Positions 17,659 through 27,548 are shown, counted from the first letter of the stretch. The stretch: DNA of 62,489 nt from Polyangiaceae bacterium (GCA_025936115.1 JAICTZ010000043.1:1-62489); one strand, 5' to 3'. Made by a program: numbers and translations. The notes: a model not told the origin generated them from the letters alone.

Positions 17659-19113
17659 ATGGGGCTCGGCCACGCGGAACAGGACGAGGATCCCGCTCGT
17701 GGGCGTGGCGGGGGATCAGTCGGACGTGTCTTGTTCGTCGACGACAGCGATGAGGTTCGCAAGAGCTTCCGGCGCATGCTCGTGTCCGCCGGCTACAGCG
17801 TGCGCGAGGCTTCGAACGGCATCGAGGCGACGGCTCTCGTGGGCACGGAGGAGCTCGATCTCGTCATCAGTGACGTGCACATGCCCGACATGGACGGCGT
17901 CGAGCTCCTGAAGCGCGTGCACGAGACCGACCCCGACTTGCCCGTGCTCCTGCTCTCGGGCGATCCGGATCTGCAATCGGCGATGCGCGCGGTCGAGTAC
18001 GGCGCCGTCGAGTACCTCGAGAAGCCGGTCGAGCTCGAGAAATTCCAGGCGAGCGTGCGGCGGGCGCTCGACGTTCGGCGGCAGCGCTTGGAGGCGCGCG
18101 AAGCGGTCGCGCTGCGCTCCGGCAGGCAGACGCAGCGGGCCACGATGGACACGAACGCGCTCGAGGGCGCGCTGCTCGCCGGTCGCTACCGGGTCGGTGC
18201 GCTGCTCGGTTCGGGCGGCATGGGCTCGGTCTACGAGGGCACGCGCGAGGACCTCGGCGGGACGCCCGTGGCGCTCAAGGTGCTGCATCCCGGCATCAGT
18301 CAGGACGTCGACGTTCTCCGGCGTTTTCGCCGCGAAGCGCATGTAGTCGGGGCCATCAATCACCCGAACATCGTGCGCGTCCTCGATTTTCAGATGCCGA
18401 CGGACGAGCCGGCATTCATCGTGATGGAGCGACTCGAGGGCGCCTCCCTCGGTGACGCCATCCGCAGGGCTCGCCAGTTCTCGGTCGACGACATCGCCTG
18501 GATCGCCGTGCAGGTGCTCGCAGGGCTCGCCGCGGCCCACGGCGCGAACGTGATTCACCGCGATTTGAAGCCGGACAACGTCTTTCTCACCGCGCTCCCC
18601 CAGGTCGCCGACGTCGTGAAGCTGCTCGACTTCGGCGTCGCCAAGCTCACCGAGTCGCCCTGGGACGAGCGCCTGACGCAAACGGGCGTGGTGATGGGCA
18701 CGCCAGCCTACATGGCCCCCGAGCAGGCGCGAGGCGAGAGCGCCGACGCGCGGAGTGATCTCTACGCTGTCGGCTGTTTGATCTTCGAGGCGCTCACCGG
18801 ACGGCCGCCGTTCGTCGCCGCCAACTACAACGCCGTCATGTTCCAGATCAACCAGAGCACGCCGCCGTCGCTCGACGAGCTCCGGCCCGACCTGGACCCG
18901 CAGTTTTGCGCCGTCGTCAAACAGTCGATGGAAAAGGAGCTGGACGCGCGCTTTCAGACCGCGAGAATCTTCGCCGAAGCGCTGGCGCCGTGGGTCGCGC
19001 ACGCGCCCGCTTCCGGCGAGCGCTGCACGGAAAGCTCACTCGCCGTCAATTCCACGATTCGTCCGCCGGTCGCGGCGCGACCGACCCCCAATCGACGCAC
19101 CAAAGCGCACTGA
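17659..19113 (+). CDS. Receiver domain fused to a Ser/Thr protein kinase
   Basis: A 484-residue soluble fusion. Residues ~22-140 are a receiver (VLFVDDSD, phospho-acceptor Asp72 in ISDVHMPDMDG, conserved Lys in LEKPVE). Residues ~173-450 are a eukaryotic-type kinase with a GSGGMGSVYEG P-loop, ALKVL lysine, HRDLKPDN catalytic loop, DFGVAKL and GTPAYMAPEQ activation segment, so it should be active. The arrangement suggests that two-component phosphorylation gates Ser/Thr phosphorylation. There is no transmembrane or PASTA region. The upstream 89-base gap holds no other gene. Which histidine kinase addresses it is not evident; the convergent hybrid kinase at 19141-21195 is the nearest. Confidence 0.92.
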   Translation: MGLGHAEQDEDPARGRGGGSVGRVLFVDDSDEVRKSFRRMLVSAGYSVREASNGIEATALVGTEELDLVISDVHMPDMDGVELLKRVHETDPDLPVLLLSGDPDLQSAMRAVEYGAVEYLEKPVELEKFQASVRRALDVRRQRLEAREAVALRSGRQTQRATMDTNALEGALLAGRYRVGALLGSGGMGSVYEGTREDLGGTPVALKVLHPGISQDVDVLRRFRREAHVVGAINHPNIVRVLDFQMPTDEPAFIVMERLEGASLGDAIRRARQFSVDDIAWIAVQVLAGLAAAHGANVIHRDLKPDNVFLTALPQVADVVKLLDFGVAKLTESPWDERLTQTGVVMGTPAYMAPEQARGESADARSDLYAVGCLIFEALTGRPPFVAANYNAVMFQINQSTPPSLDELRPDLDPQFCAVVKQSMEKELDARFQTARIFAEALAPWVAHAPASGERCTESSLAVNSTIRPPVAARPTPNRRTKAH

Positions 19114-19140
19114 AAGCGCGCCCGGGCGAAGTTTAGAGCT

Positions 19141-21195
19141 TCATTCCGACGAAGCTTCTTGCCGCCGCGCATCGAGCGCGAGGCTCGCGACGAGCTTCAA
19201 GAGCTCCTCCGGCACGACCGGCTTGGCGACGTGCGCGGTGAAACCGGCGGCGATCGCCTGCGTGCGATCGCCGTGTCGCGTGTAGCCGGTGAGTGCAATC
19301 GACGGCACGTCGCCGCCTTGGCGCGCCCCGAGCTCGCGCACGTGACGCATGAAGGCATAGCCGTCTTGCTCGGGCATCCCGACATCGCTCAAAATGATGT
19401 TCGGCCGAAAGCTGCGGACGAGCTCGAGGCCGCGCGCAGCCGAATCGGCGGTTTTGACGCTCGAGCCCGCCGAGCTGAGGGCGTCCTCGAGGACTTCGCG
19501 CGCGTCGAGGTCGTCGTCGACGATGAGTACGCGTAAACCCGAAAGCTCGGCTTGGCGGGCCGAGGTGCTCGAGCGCACCGGCTCGCTCGGAGTCACGCGG
19601 TCGGCGCCTTCCACTATGGTCGGACGGATGGGCAGCTTCACGCGAAATAGGGCGCCCTTGCCGATTCCAGCGCTCTCGACCGCAACCTCACCGCCGTGGA
19701 GCTCGGTGATGTGGCGGACGATCGCGAGACCGAGCCCGAGTCCGCCGAAGCGTCGCGTCGTCGTGCTGTCCTCCTGCCGGAAGCGGTCGAAGACGTGCGG
19801 CAAGAAATTCGCTTCGATACCGCGCCCGTTGTCACGCACGACGAGCTCGAGGTTCGAGCCGGCGCGCTCCACCGAGATGACGATCTCGCCCCCCGGGTCC
19901 GTGAATTTGACGGCATTCGACAGGAGGTTCCACGCGATCTGCCGCAAGCGGTCGACATCGGCGAAAACGACGATCGGCTCCTCCGGTGGCGAAAACTGCA
20001 GGTGGAGGTGTTTGGCGTCGGCGGAAGGACGAATCACGTCCATCGCTTCGTTGATGACGGTGACCGGGTCCGCGTTCGTGAGATGGAGCCGGAGCTTGCC
20101 GGTGATGATGCGCGACACGTCGAGGATGTCCTCGATCAGGTGTGACTGCGCGAGCGCGTTTTGATGAATCGAAGCGAGACCTTTGGAGAGCGCGGGTTCG
20201 TCGGTGCGCGCGCGCAAGAGCGACGACCAGCCGACGATGGCGTTCAGCGGCGTGCGGAGCTCGTGCGAGACCGTGGCGAGGAATTCGTCTTTGAGACGAT
20301 TGGCGGCGTCGGCGCGCGCCACGGCTTCCTTGAGTCGCGCTTCGCTCTCCTGCGACGCCGAGCGAGCCACCTGCTCGGCGAGCAGCCGGCGCTCGGTCTC
20401 CTCGGCCGCGCGTCGTGCCGTCAGATCACGAATGACCTTGGCGAAACCGATGAGCTCGCCGTGCCCGCCACGCATCGGCGTGAGCGTCACGTTGGCCCAA
20501 AACTGGGTGCCGTCGCGTTTGACGCGCACGGCTTCGTCCTCGAAACGCCCCGTGCGCTCCGCGGCCGCGAGCTCGGCGAGGGGCCGTCCGAGGCGTGCGT
20601 CTTCCGCCGTGAAGAAGCGGCTGAAATGCTGGCCGATGACGTCTTCGGCCCGGTAGCCGGTCATGCGCTCGGCGCCTGAGTTCCAGGTGGTGACATGGCC
20701 CTCGGGATCGAGCATGTAGATCGCGTAGTCGGTGACGCTGTCCACGAGCAGCCGAAAGCGCTCCTCCGAGCGGCGCAGCTCCTCGTCGGCGAGCTTCTGC
20801 ACCGTGAGATCACGCGTTACCTTCGCGAAACCGATGATCTCGCCGTTTGGCTCCTTGAGAGCGCTGAGCACGATGTTGCCCCAGAAACGCGTGCCGTCCT
20901 TACGCACGCGCCAGGCCTCGTGTTCGACGTGACCATTTTGACGCACCGTCTCGAGGATGTGCTCCGGCTTGCCACTCGCGATGTCCTCGGGCGTATAGAA
21001 CACGGAGAAGTCGCGGCCGATGATCTCGGTCGGCTCGTAGCCCTTGAGGCGCTTCGCGCCGACGTTCCAGCTTACGACGTGGCCCGTGGGATCCAGGATA
21101 ACGATGGCGTAGTCGGGGATCGAATCGACGAGTTGGTGGAAGACTCGCTCCGCCTTCAACTCGTTCCCGGCGTTCGAGCGATTCTCATCCGACAT
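19141..21195 (-). CDS. Hybrid histidine kinase PAS-PAS-HK-REC
   Basis: A 684-residue soluble hybrid kinase. PAS1 (about 15-132) and PAS2 (about 145-262) belong to the same paralogue group as in 3049-6096 and 6250-9768 (GFAKV.RDLT end, RV+.DG..FW strand). Then come a short coiled coil, HisKA with His311 in TVSHELRTPLNAI, HATPase_c (GLGLGLAIVRHITELHGG) and a C-terminal receiver (about 553-675, ILSDVGMPEQDG). It starts with ATG 21195. It is convergent with the receiver-Ser/Thr kinase, 27 bases apart, and the two may share a pathway. Confidence 0.92.
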   Translation of the reverse strand: MSDENRSNAGNELKAERVFHQLVDSIPDYAIVILDPTGHVVSWNVGAKRLKGYEPTEIIGRDFSVFYTPEDIASGKPEHILETVRQNGHVEHEAWRVRKDGTRFWGNIVLSALKEPNGEIIGFAKVTRDLTVQKLADEELRRSEERFRLLVDSVTDYAIYMLDPEGHVTTWNSGAERMTGYRAEDVIGQHFSRFFTAEDARLGRPLAELAAAERTGRFEDEAVRVKRDGTQFWANVTLTPMRGGHGELIGFAKVIRDLTARRAAEETERRLLAEQVARSASQESEARLKEAVARADAANRLKDEFLATVSHELRTPLNAIVGWSSLLRARTDEPALSKGLASIHQNALAQSHLIEDILDVSRIITGKLRLHLTNADPVTVINEAMDVIRPSADAKHLHLQFSPPEEPIVVFADVDRLRQIAWNLLSNAVKFTDPGGEIVISVERAGSNLELVVRDNGRGIEANFLPHVFDRFRQEDSTTTRRFGGLGLGLAIVRHITELHGGEVAVESAGIGKGALFRVKLPIRPTIVEGADRVTPSEPVRSSTSARQAELSGLRVLIVDDDLDAREVLEDALSSAGSSVKTADSAARGLELVRSFRPNIILSDVGMPEQDGYAFMRHVRELGARQGGDVPSIALTGYTRHGDRTQAIAAGFTAHVAKPVVPEELLKLVASLALDARRQEASSE

Positions 21196-21365
21196 GAGCC
21201 TACACCATGCATTCCGCGTGCCTGGAAACGTGGCGACATTCTTGCCTCGGTCGATCGCAAATCCGTGAGGTTCCGCGCTTGCCCCCCGCTGGCGTGCCAG
21301 GCGTGTACAGCCGAGCCACTACCGCGGCCGGTTCTCCGTACTAGTGAGCTGAAGCAGAAGGCACC

Positions 21366-23369
21366 ATGACTATCCCCGCTTCGAACGAGCGCTCGGCCGC
21401 CCCCAGCCGCGAACAGCTCGTGCATCTCCTGTACGAGGCTGCCGAGCTCGAACATAACCTGATGTGCACGTACCTCTACGCGGCGTTCAGCCTACGTGAG
21501 GGCGAGGCGGAAGGGCTCAGCGCGGAGGAGGCCCGTGCCGTCGGCTCGTGGCGGCGGGCCATCGTGAAGGTCGCCGTCGAAGAGATGGGACACCTCGCTG
21601 CGGTTTGGAACATCACCGCGGCGCTCGGCGCAGCTCCCCGCTTCGGGCGCGGCAACTTTCCGCTGGACCCTGGCGCGCTGCCGGCGGGCATCGTCGTCAA
21701 GCTCGCGCCGTTCGGTGAGGGCGTCCTGCAGCACTTCATCTACCTCGAGCGTCCCTCGACCTCGAAGGAACCGGAGGGCCCCGGATTCGAATCGTCGCTC
21801 GCGTTCAAGCGCACCGACCAGCGCATCCGGCTCGTGCCGATGCCGCTCGACTACGACACCGTGGGTGCATTCTACGAGACGCTCGACGAGCGGTTGCGGG
21901 CGTTCGTCGAGCGCGTCGGAGAACGCGCCGCTTTTTGCGGAGACCCCGCGCTTCAGCTGTCGCCCGTCGAGACGGGCCTCGGCGCCGTACAGCCCGTGGT
22001 CTGCAGGAAGACGGCGAGCCAGGCGTTTGCCGCCATCGTCGCTCAAGGCGAGGGCGCGCCGGAGCATGCCGATGATTCGCACTTTCGGCGCTTCGCGGCG
22101 ATCCGCGAGGAGCTGCACGCCTTACGCGCAAAAAACGCCGATTTTGCCCCGGCGTTCCCGGCCGCGGTCAACCCCGTGCTGCGGCCGCCTCTGCGCGCGG
22201 CGGGCCGCGTCTGGCTCGAGGACGAACGCGCCGCCGCGACCGTCGACCTGGCGAACAGCGCGTACGCGCTCATGCTGCGTTTGCTCGCGTATTCCTACGT
22301 CGTGCCGCGGCCCGCGCCCGAGAAGGCGCTGGCGGTCGAGCTCTCGCTCGGCTTGATGCGCGCCGTGACGGCGCTCGGTGAACGCGCCGCGCGTCTGCCG
22401 GCGGGGCCGTCCAATCCCGGCTGCCACGCGGGCATGTCGTTCACGAGCCTGCGCGACGCCGCGGCGTTGCCGCACGGTCCGAGCTCTGCGCGCTTTTTCT
22501 GCGAGCGGCTGCGCGAGATGGCGAGCGCTGCCGTGGAGCTCGACGTGCAGGGTGACGCGCGCACCACGACGGCGCGCCGCGTGCTCGCCGAGCTCGCCGA
22601 ACGCGCCGAGCGGCGCTTCGAAGCCGCCGGGCGCGTGACTGCCGTCGTACCGAAATCCTTGCCCCTGCTGCCGTCCGACGCGCCAGCGTCGCCGCCGCCC
22701 TCTAGCGCGCCGCCCGTGCCCCGCCGCGTGAACGGCGTGGACGAGATCGAAGGCGAGGCGCTCACGCTGCTCTACGAAGGCAAAAAGTGCATTCATTCGC
22801 GCTTTTGCGTCACGTGGGGACCGCGCGTCTTCCTCGCCAACGTCGAAGGTCCATGGATCCACCCGGACGCGATGGACGTGGAAGCGCTCGCCGAGATCGC
22901 GCACGTGTGTCCCTCGGGCGCGATTCGTTACCGTCGCAAAGACGGCAAACCCGAGGAAGGACCGCCGCCCGTGAACCTCGTCACGCTACGAGAGGGCGGG
23001 CCCTATGCCGTGCGCGCGGACATGCTGCTCGACGGTGAGCGCGCGGCCGGCTATCGCGCGACGCTCTGTCGCTGCGGCGGCTCGAAGAACAAGCCGTTCT
23101 GCGACGGCACACACAAGACGATCGAGTTTACGGCGACCGGCGAGCCGCCCACGGGCGCGGCCGACATGCTCCCGGTGCGCGACGGCGAGCTCGCCGTCGA
23201 TCCCCTCACGGACGGACCGCTCCAGGTGCGCGGTAACCTCGAGATCACGAGCGGCACGGGGCGCGTGGTTGCGCGCGTGACGAGCGCCAAGCTGTGCCGC
23301 TGCGGGGGCAGCGCGAACAAGCCGTTCTGCGACGGCACGCACGCGCGCATCGGATTTCGCTCGAGCTAG
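21366..23369 (+). CDS. Ferritin-like domain fused to a 4Fe-4S-like mono-cluster domain and two CDGSH domains
   Basis: A 667-residue fusion. The N-terminal ~340 residues hold a VioB/RebD-type ferritin-like domain with the iron-ligand patterns E..LEHNLMCTYLYAA and E.EMGHLAAVWN. A Fer4_19-like segment follows (KCIHSRFC ... HVCPSGAI), then two CDGSH iron-sulfur domains, each with C-R-C-x(2)-S-x(3)-P-x-C-D-G-x-H (CRCGGSKNKPFCDGTH and CRCGGSANKPFCDGTH). ATG 21366 has AGAAGG just upstream. It probably couples iron or oxygen chemistry to a redox relay, but the substrate is unknown. It stands alone and converges on the EAL gene. Confidence 0.85.
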   Translation: MTIPASNERSAAPSREQLVHLLYEAAELEHNLMCTYLYAAFSLREGEAEGLSAEEARAVGSWRRAIVKVAVEEMGHLAAVWNITAALGAAPRFGRGNFPLDPGALPAGIVVKLAPFGEGVLQHFIYLERPSTSKEPEGPGFESSLAFKRTDQRIRLVPMPLDYDTVGAFYETLDERLRAFVERVGERAAFCGDPALQLSPVETGLGAVQPVVCRKTASQAFAAIVAQGEGAPEHADDSHFRRFAAIREELHALRAKNADFAPAFPAAVNPVLRPPLRAAGRVWLEDERAAATVDLANSAYALMLRLLAYSYVVPRPAPEKALAVELSLGLMRAVTALGERAARLPAGPSNPGCHAGMSFTSLRDAAALPHGPSSARFFCERLREMASAAVELDVQGDARTTTARRVLAELAERAERRFEAAGRVTAVVPKSLPLLPSDAPASPPPSSAPPVPRRVNGVDEIEGEALTLLYEGKKCIHSRFCVTWGPRVFLANVEGPWIHPDAMDVEALAEIAHVCPSGAIRYRRKDGKPEEGPPPVNLVTLREGGPYAVRADMLLDGERAAGYRATLCRCGGSKNKPFCDGTHKTIEFTATGEPPTGAADMLPVRDGELAVDPLTDGPLQVRGNLEITSGTGRVVARVTSAKLCRCGGSANKPFCDGTHARIGFRSS

Positions 23370-23385
23370 CCCCGCGTCGACGCCG

Positions 23386-26010
23386 TTAGGCCGGTGGCGG
23401 CCAGGTGCGGGTATTCGAGCGGAAAAGCGTGCGTACCTCGTGGGCGCCCTGGGGCCTGCCCACGAGGAACCCCTGGATTTGGTCGCACTTGACGAGCTTG
23501 AGCAGCCGGGCTTGCTCACTCGATTCGACGCCCTCGGCGATGACCTTCATGTCCAATGAATGCGCGAGCGAGATGATGGTCGTGATGATCGTCATGTTCT
23601 GCGGGTCGTCCGACATGCGCAGGATGAAGGACTGGTCGATTTTGAGCGCGTCGATCGGCAGGCGGCTCAGGTAGCCGAGCGACGAGTAACCGGTGCCGAA
23701 ATCGTCGATGGCGATGCACACGCCTTGCTCCTTGAGCTGGCGGAGCTTTTCGATGTTGCCGACCAAATCCTCGATCAGGACGCTCTCGGTGAGCTCGAGA
23801 TCGAGGCCGCCGCGTGCCGCCGGCCAGAGCTCGAACGCGCGTTCGAGCGAGCGCACGAACGAGCGCTGCGACAGCTGCATGGCGGAGACGTTGGCGGCGA
23901 TGCGCGGCGGCAAGAGCCCTTCGTCGAGCCAAGCCGCGCATTGCGCCGCGACGGTGCGAAGCACCCACTCGCCGACCTCGACGATGAGGCCCGTCTCCTC
24001 GAGGATCGGAATGAACTCGGCGGGCGCAATCAGCCCGCGTTCGGGATCGTCCCAGCGGATGAGCGCCTCGAGCCCGACGACCATGCCCGATTTCAGGTCG
24101 ATTTTGGGCTGATAATAGAGCAGGAACTGTTCTTGTTCGAGCGCGCGCCGGAGCCGCGTCTCGAGCGTGAGCTTGTCGCTGACGCGCTCGTTCATGTGCG
24201 GAGCGTGAAAGAGATAGCGCTGCCCGCTCGCGCGCGCGTTGGCGAGCGCCGCCTCGGCGCTCTGAATCATGCGATCGGCGTCGCGGCTTTCGGCGGGGAG
24301 CACGGCGAGTCCGATGCACGCCGAGATGCGGAGCTCGGTGCTGCGCACGTTGAAGGGCGCTTCGAACGCAGCGAAGACGCTTTGCTCGACCCAAGCTGCG
24401 AGCTCGGCGTCGTCGCCGGCGTCGGTGAGCAGGATCGCAAAGGTGCTGCTCTCGAAGCGCGCCAAGAGCTCGCCCTCGCCGACCAGCTTGGTGAGCCGGC
24501 GGCCGACCTGCACCAAGAGATCGTCGCCCGCGCCGCGACCGAGCGTGGCGTTGACCTGCCGAAAGCGGCTGATCTCGACGAGTAGCAGCGCCACGCGCCC
24601 GCTCGCCTCCGGCGGCGGTACGGCCTCGAGCAAGCGGTTCATCAGGAGATTGCGCTTCGGCAGGCCGGTGAGCTCGTCGTAGTAGGCGAGAAAGTCGAGA
24701 CGCGCGCTCTTTTCGAGGTGATCGAGCGCGAAGGCGACGTTGTCGGCGAGCTCGCTCAGGAGCCGCATCTCCTCGCCGTCGAAGAAGTCGGACTGATCGG
24801 ACACCAGCACGAGCACGCCGACCGCGCGGCCGTCGGCGCTCAAGGGAAATGCGCCGACCGCCTGCCCGCCACGGCGCGCCACGTCACGTGCGAGCCGGGG
24901 GTCGAGATCGGCTTTCGGATCGCTCGTGAGGTGCGGCTGGCGATCCGCGAGGGCCGCTGCGAGCAGCGACGGAGTTGCTTCGTCGACTACGGCGTGCGTC
25001 AAGCGTTCGACGAAGCGGTCGTCAGCACCGTGCGACACGGCGGTCTCGACGGCGCCGTCGTGGTCCAGGAGCACGAGCGCGGCGAGCAGGAGCCCTCCGT
25101 CCTCCACCGCGATGCGGCAGCACTCTTGCAACAGGAGGTCGCGCTCCTTGACGCGCAGGATCGCGCCGTTTACGGCGCCGAGCATCGTGCGCACGTGGTT
25201 CGAGCGCTGTAGCGCGAGCTCGACTTCTACGCGCGCCGTCACGTCGCGCGAAATGCCGACGAGACCTTGCACGGCGCCGCCACGGGCGCGCACCGGCGCG
25301 ATCGTGGTCGAGTAAAAGCGCCGGCCTTCGCGCGCCTCGTGCTCACGGATGAGATCGATGCGCGCGTGCCCGCGCGTGAGGATTTGCGTCTCTTCTTGCT
25401 CGAACGCCGACGCGAGGTCCGGCGGGATGCCGAGCTCGACGAGGCGCTTGCCGACGGCATCGCTCGAGTCGCGCAAAGCGACACGGTCGGCGCAAGCGCG
25501 GTTCATGCGCGTGAAGCGGAGCTCGCGATCCTTGAAGTAGATGGCATCCGGGATGTTGTCCATGAGATCGTCGAGGAGCTGCCGCTCGTGTGCGAGCTCG
25601 CGCGAGAGCTCGAAGTGCTCCACGCCCTTCTGGATCGTCATCCTGAGCTCCGAGCTGTCCCAGGGCTTGGTGACGTACGCGAAAATTCGGCCGCGATTGA
25701 CGGCGCGAATCACGGCGGGCAGCTCGGCGTAGCCCGTCACCATGACGCGCGTCGCGTCGGAAGAGGCGCTGATTTTCGAGAACAGCTCGTCCCCCGTCAT
25801 CCCGGGCATGCGCTGGTCGGAAATCACGACCGCGACGTCCCGCACCTCCTCGAGCACACGCAGCGCCGTTTCCGGCGAGGCGGCCTTCAAGACCTCGAAG
25901 TCCCGCATTAATACGTCTTCGAGCGCGACCAGCACCTGCGGCTCGTCGTCGACGACCAATACCCGGCTACGGCGGCCCGTTGCGGGCGCCCACTCCTCTG
26001 CTGCCTGCAT
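23386..26010 (-). CDS. REC-PAS-GAF-degenerate GGDEF-EAL cyclic-di-GMP phosphodiesterase
   Basis: An 874-residue protein. The receiver (about 13-130; VISDQRMPGMTGD, YVTKPWD) is of the RpfG/HD-type family, followed by PAS (about 140-265), GAF (about 280-445), GGDEF (about 455-610) and EAL (about 625-870). In the GGDEF domain the signature is replaced by FESSTF, so cyclase activity is unlikely. The EAL domain keeps EALIRW, ELTES, DDFGTGYSS, LKID and AEGVE, so c-di-GMP hydrolysis is expected. ATG 26010 has AAAGGGA 8 bases upstream and was chosen over the longer frame to 26250. Confidence 0.88.
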   Translation of the reverse strand: MQAAEEWAPATGRRSRVLVVDDEPQVLVALEDVLMRDFEVLKAASPETALRVLEEVRDVAVVISDQRMPGMTGDELFSKISASSDATRVMVTGYAELPAVIRAVNRGRIFAYVTKPWDSSELRMTIQKGVEHFELSRELAHERQLLDDLMDNIPDAIYFKDRELRFTRMNRACADRVALRDSSDAVGKRLVELGIPPDLASAFEQEETQILTRGHARIDLIREHEAREGRRFYSTTIAPVRARGGAVQGLVGISRDVTARVEVELALQRSNHVRTMLGAVNGAILRVKERDLLLQECCRIAVEDGGLLLAALVLLDHDGAVETAVSHGADDRFVERLTHAVVDEATPSLLAAALADRQPHLTSDPKADLDPRLARDVARRGGQAVGAFPLSADGRAVGVLVLVSDQSDFFDGEEMRLLSELADNVAFALDHLEKSARLDFLAYYDELTGLPKRNLLMNRLLEAVPPPEASGRVALLLVEISRFRQVNATLGRGAGDDLLVQVGRRLTKLVGEGELLARFESSTFAILLTDAGDDAELAAWVEQSVFAAFEAPFNVRSTELRISACIGLAVLPAESRDADRMIQSAEAALANARASGQRYLFHAPHMNERVSDKLTLETRLRRALEQEQFLLYYQPKIDLKSGMVVGLEALIRWDDPERGLIAPAEFIPILEETGLIVEVGEWVLRTVAAQCAAWLDEGLLPPRIAANVSAMQLSQRSFVRSLERAFELWPAARGGLDLELTESVLIEDLVGNIEKLRQLKEQGVCIAIDDFGTGYSSLGYLSRLPIDALKIDQSFILRMSDDPQNMTIITTIISLAHSLDMKVIAEGVESSEQARLLKLVKCDQIQGFLVGRPQGAHEVRTLFRSNTRTWPPPA

Positions 26011-26357
26011 CCGATGTCCCTTTCGGTTTGCGTACGCAGCATACACGGAGTTCTGCAGAGCTGGACTCATTTGAGGGGTTTCGCGAAACGCCCCACTCGT
26101 GGACGTGTCACTGCGCCAAGCGGGGACCGTCAAGGACGACGTGAGGGTGACTTGCGAAATAGCCATGGCGGCTTGGCCTCGGTCGTGCTGACGCCGACGA
26201 GCCCCGGCCTCGTGCGGCGATTGCCGCTCGCCGGAGCGCCCGGCGCGCACTCTCAGCGCGAAGTCGCCGCGGGCGCGCAGTTCTTGCGGGTCGAGCGCCC
26301 GAAATGCTTAAAGATCGCGGTTTTTCGTGCGGCGCGAATGTTGCTGAAGCTCACGGA
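26011..26357. other. Intergenic region between divergent genes
   Basis: This 347-base region separates the EAL protein from the flavin monooxygenase. It carries a perfect 12-base palindrome, GTTTCGCGAAAC, at 26078-26089, flanked by GGG and GCCCC, about 70 bases upstream of the EAL start; it is a plausible operator. The rest has no convincing coding or promoter signal. Confidence 0.4.
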
Positions 26358-27548
26358 ATGAACGACGTTGCCCCTGCATCCGCCGAGCTCCTCGTGGTGG
26401 GTGCGGGACCGGTCGGGCTGTTCGCAGGGCTCTCGGCAGCCCGCGCCGGCATCGACACGACCATCATCGATCATCGTTACCGGGGGTTCGGACGCGGTTA
26501 CGCGGCGTTGCTGCACCCGAGTACGATTCGCTTGCTGATCGAGGCCGGCGTGTCGGAGCGCGCGCTTGCGGCGGGACGCAAGGTCTCTCGTGTCGGCCTG
26601 CGTGTGGACGGCAGCGAGCGTGTCGTACTGGAGCTTCCGGCGCCGGCCGTCGCGCTTTCGCAGAGCGCCCTCGAGCAGGCGTTGCTGGCCGCGCTGCGCG
26701 GCACGGACGTCCGGGTCCTCTCGCCGTGTGAGGGCGGGGTGCTGCGCGAAGACGGCTCCGGCGTCGAGGTGCGCGTGGTCCGGCGCGAGCTCGTGACGTT
26801 CGGTTCTCCCGCGGAATACAGCGACTGGCAGCCCGTCGAATCGTTTCCGCTCCGCGCCGCCTTCGTGATCGGCGCGGACGGCTACGAATCGCGTGTGCGG
26901 AGCGCACTCGGCATCGACGTGATGAAGCTCGGCGAGACCGAGAGTTTCGCCATGTTCGAGGTGCCCGCCGATCCGGCGCCCAGTCCCGACATCGAGCTGT
27001 CGTTTACGGATTCGCTTTCCGCCGTCATGCTGCCGCTCGCCGAGGGGCGCGCGCGGTTCGGGTTTCAGCTGGCGGAGGGCCTCGCCGAAGATCCGACGCC
27101 CGCGCGGCTCTCCGCGCTCATGCACGAGCGGACGCCGTGGTTCGAAGACGGCCTCCGTACCGTCGATTGGAGCTCCACGATCCATTTCGAGCGCCAGCTG
27201 GCGCGCCGCTTCGGCAACGGCCGGATCTGGCTCGCAGGCGACGCCGCGCACGTGACGAGCCCCCTCGGCGCCCACAGCATGAACCTCGGCCTCGCGGAGG
27301 CGCAGGATTTGGTGCGCCGCGTCGCCGCCTGTCTCCACGCCGGAGTGCCGCTCGCATCGCTGCGCGAGTACGGCAGCGAGCGGCAGCGCGAATGGCACAA
27401 GCTGCTCGGCTACAACGTGAAGTTCGAGCTCCTCAAGCACGCCCCCGCCTGGCTCAGGGCTTACGCGCCGCGCGTCGCGCCGATCCTGCCCGCGTCGGGC
27501 AGCGACCTCAAGCAACTGCTCGATCAGCTGGGACTCAAGGTCTCTTGA
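26358..27548 (+). CDS. FAD-dependent monooxygenase (group A flavoprotein hydroxylase-like)
   Basis: A 396-residue flavoprotein. The Rossmann motif GAGPVGLFAGLSAARAG starts at about residue 15, the DG motif is VIGADGYESRVR (near 175) and the second FAD motif is GRIWLAGDAAHVTSPLGAHSMNLG. These are the three signatures of the PHBH-fold monooxygenases, which hydroxylate aromatic or polyketide substrates with NAD(P)H. The substrate cannot be inferred. ATG 26358 is preferred over 26304, as the extra 18 residues precede the fold. It converges on the hybrid kinase gene at 27568 with a 19-base gap. Confidence 0.85.
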   Translation: MNDVAPASAELLVVGAGPVGLFAGLSAARAGIDTTIIDHRYRGFGRGYAALLHPSTIRLLIEAGVSERALAAGRKVSRVGLRVDGSERVVLELPAPAVALSQSALEQALLAALRGTDVRVLSPCEGGVLREDGSGVEVRVVRRELVTFGSPAEYSDWQPVESFPLRAAFVIGADGYESRVRSALGIDVMKLGETESFAMFEVPADPAPSPDIELSFTDSLSAVMLPLAEGRARFGFQLAEGLAEDPTPARLSALMHERTPWFEDGLRTVDWSSTIHFERQLARRFGNGRIWLAGDAAHVTSPLGAHSMNLGLAEAQDLVRRVAACLHAGVPLASLREYGSERQREWHKLLGYNVKFELLKHAPAWLRAYAPRVAPILPASGSDLKQLLDQLGLKVS

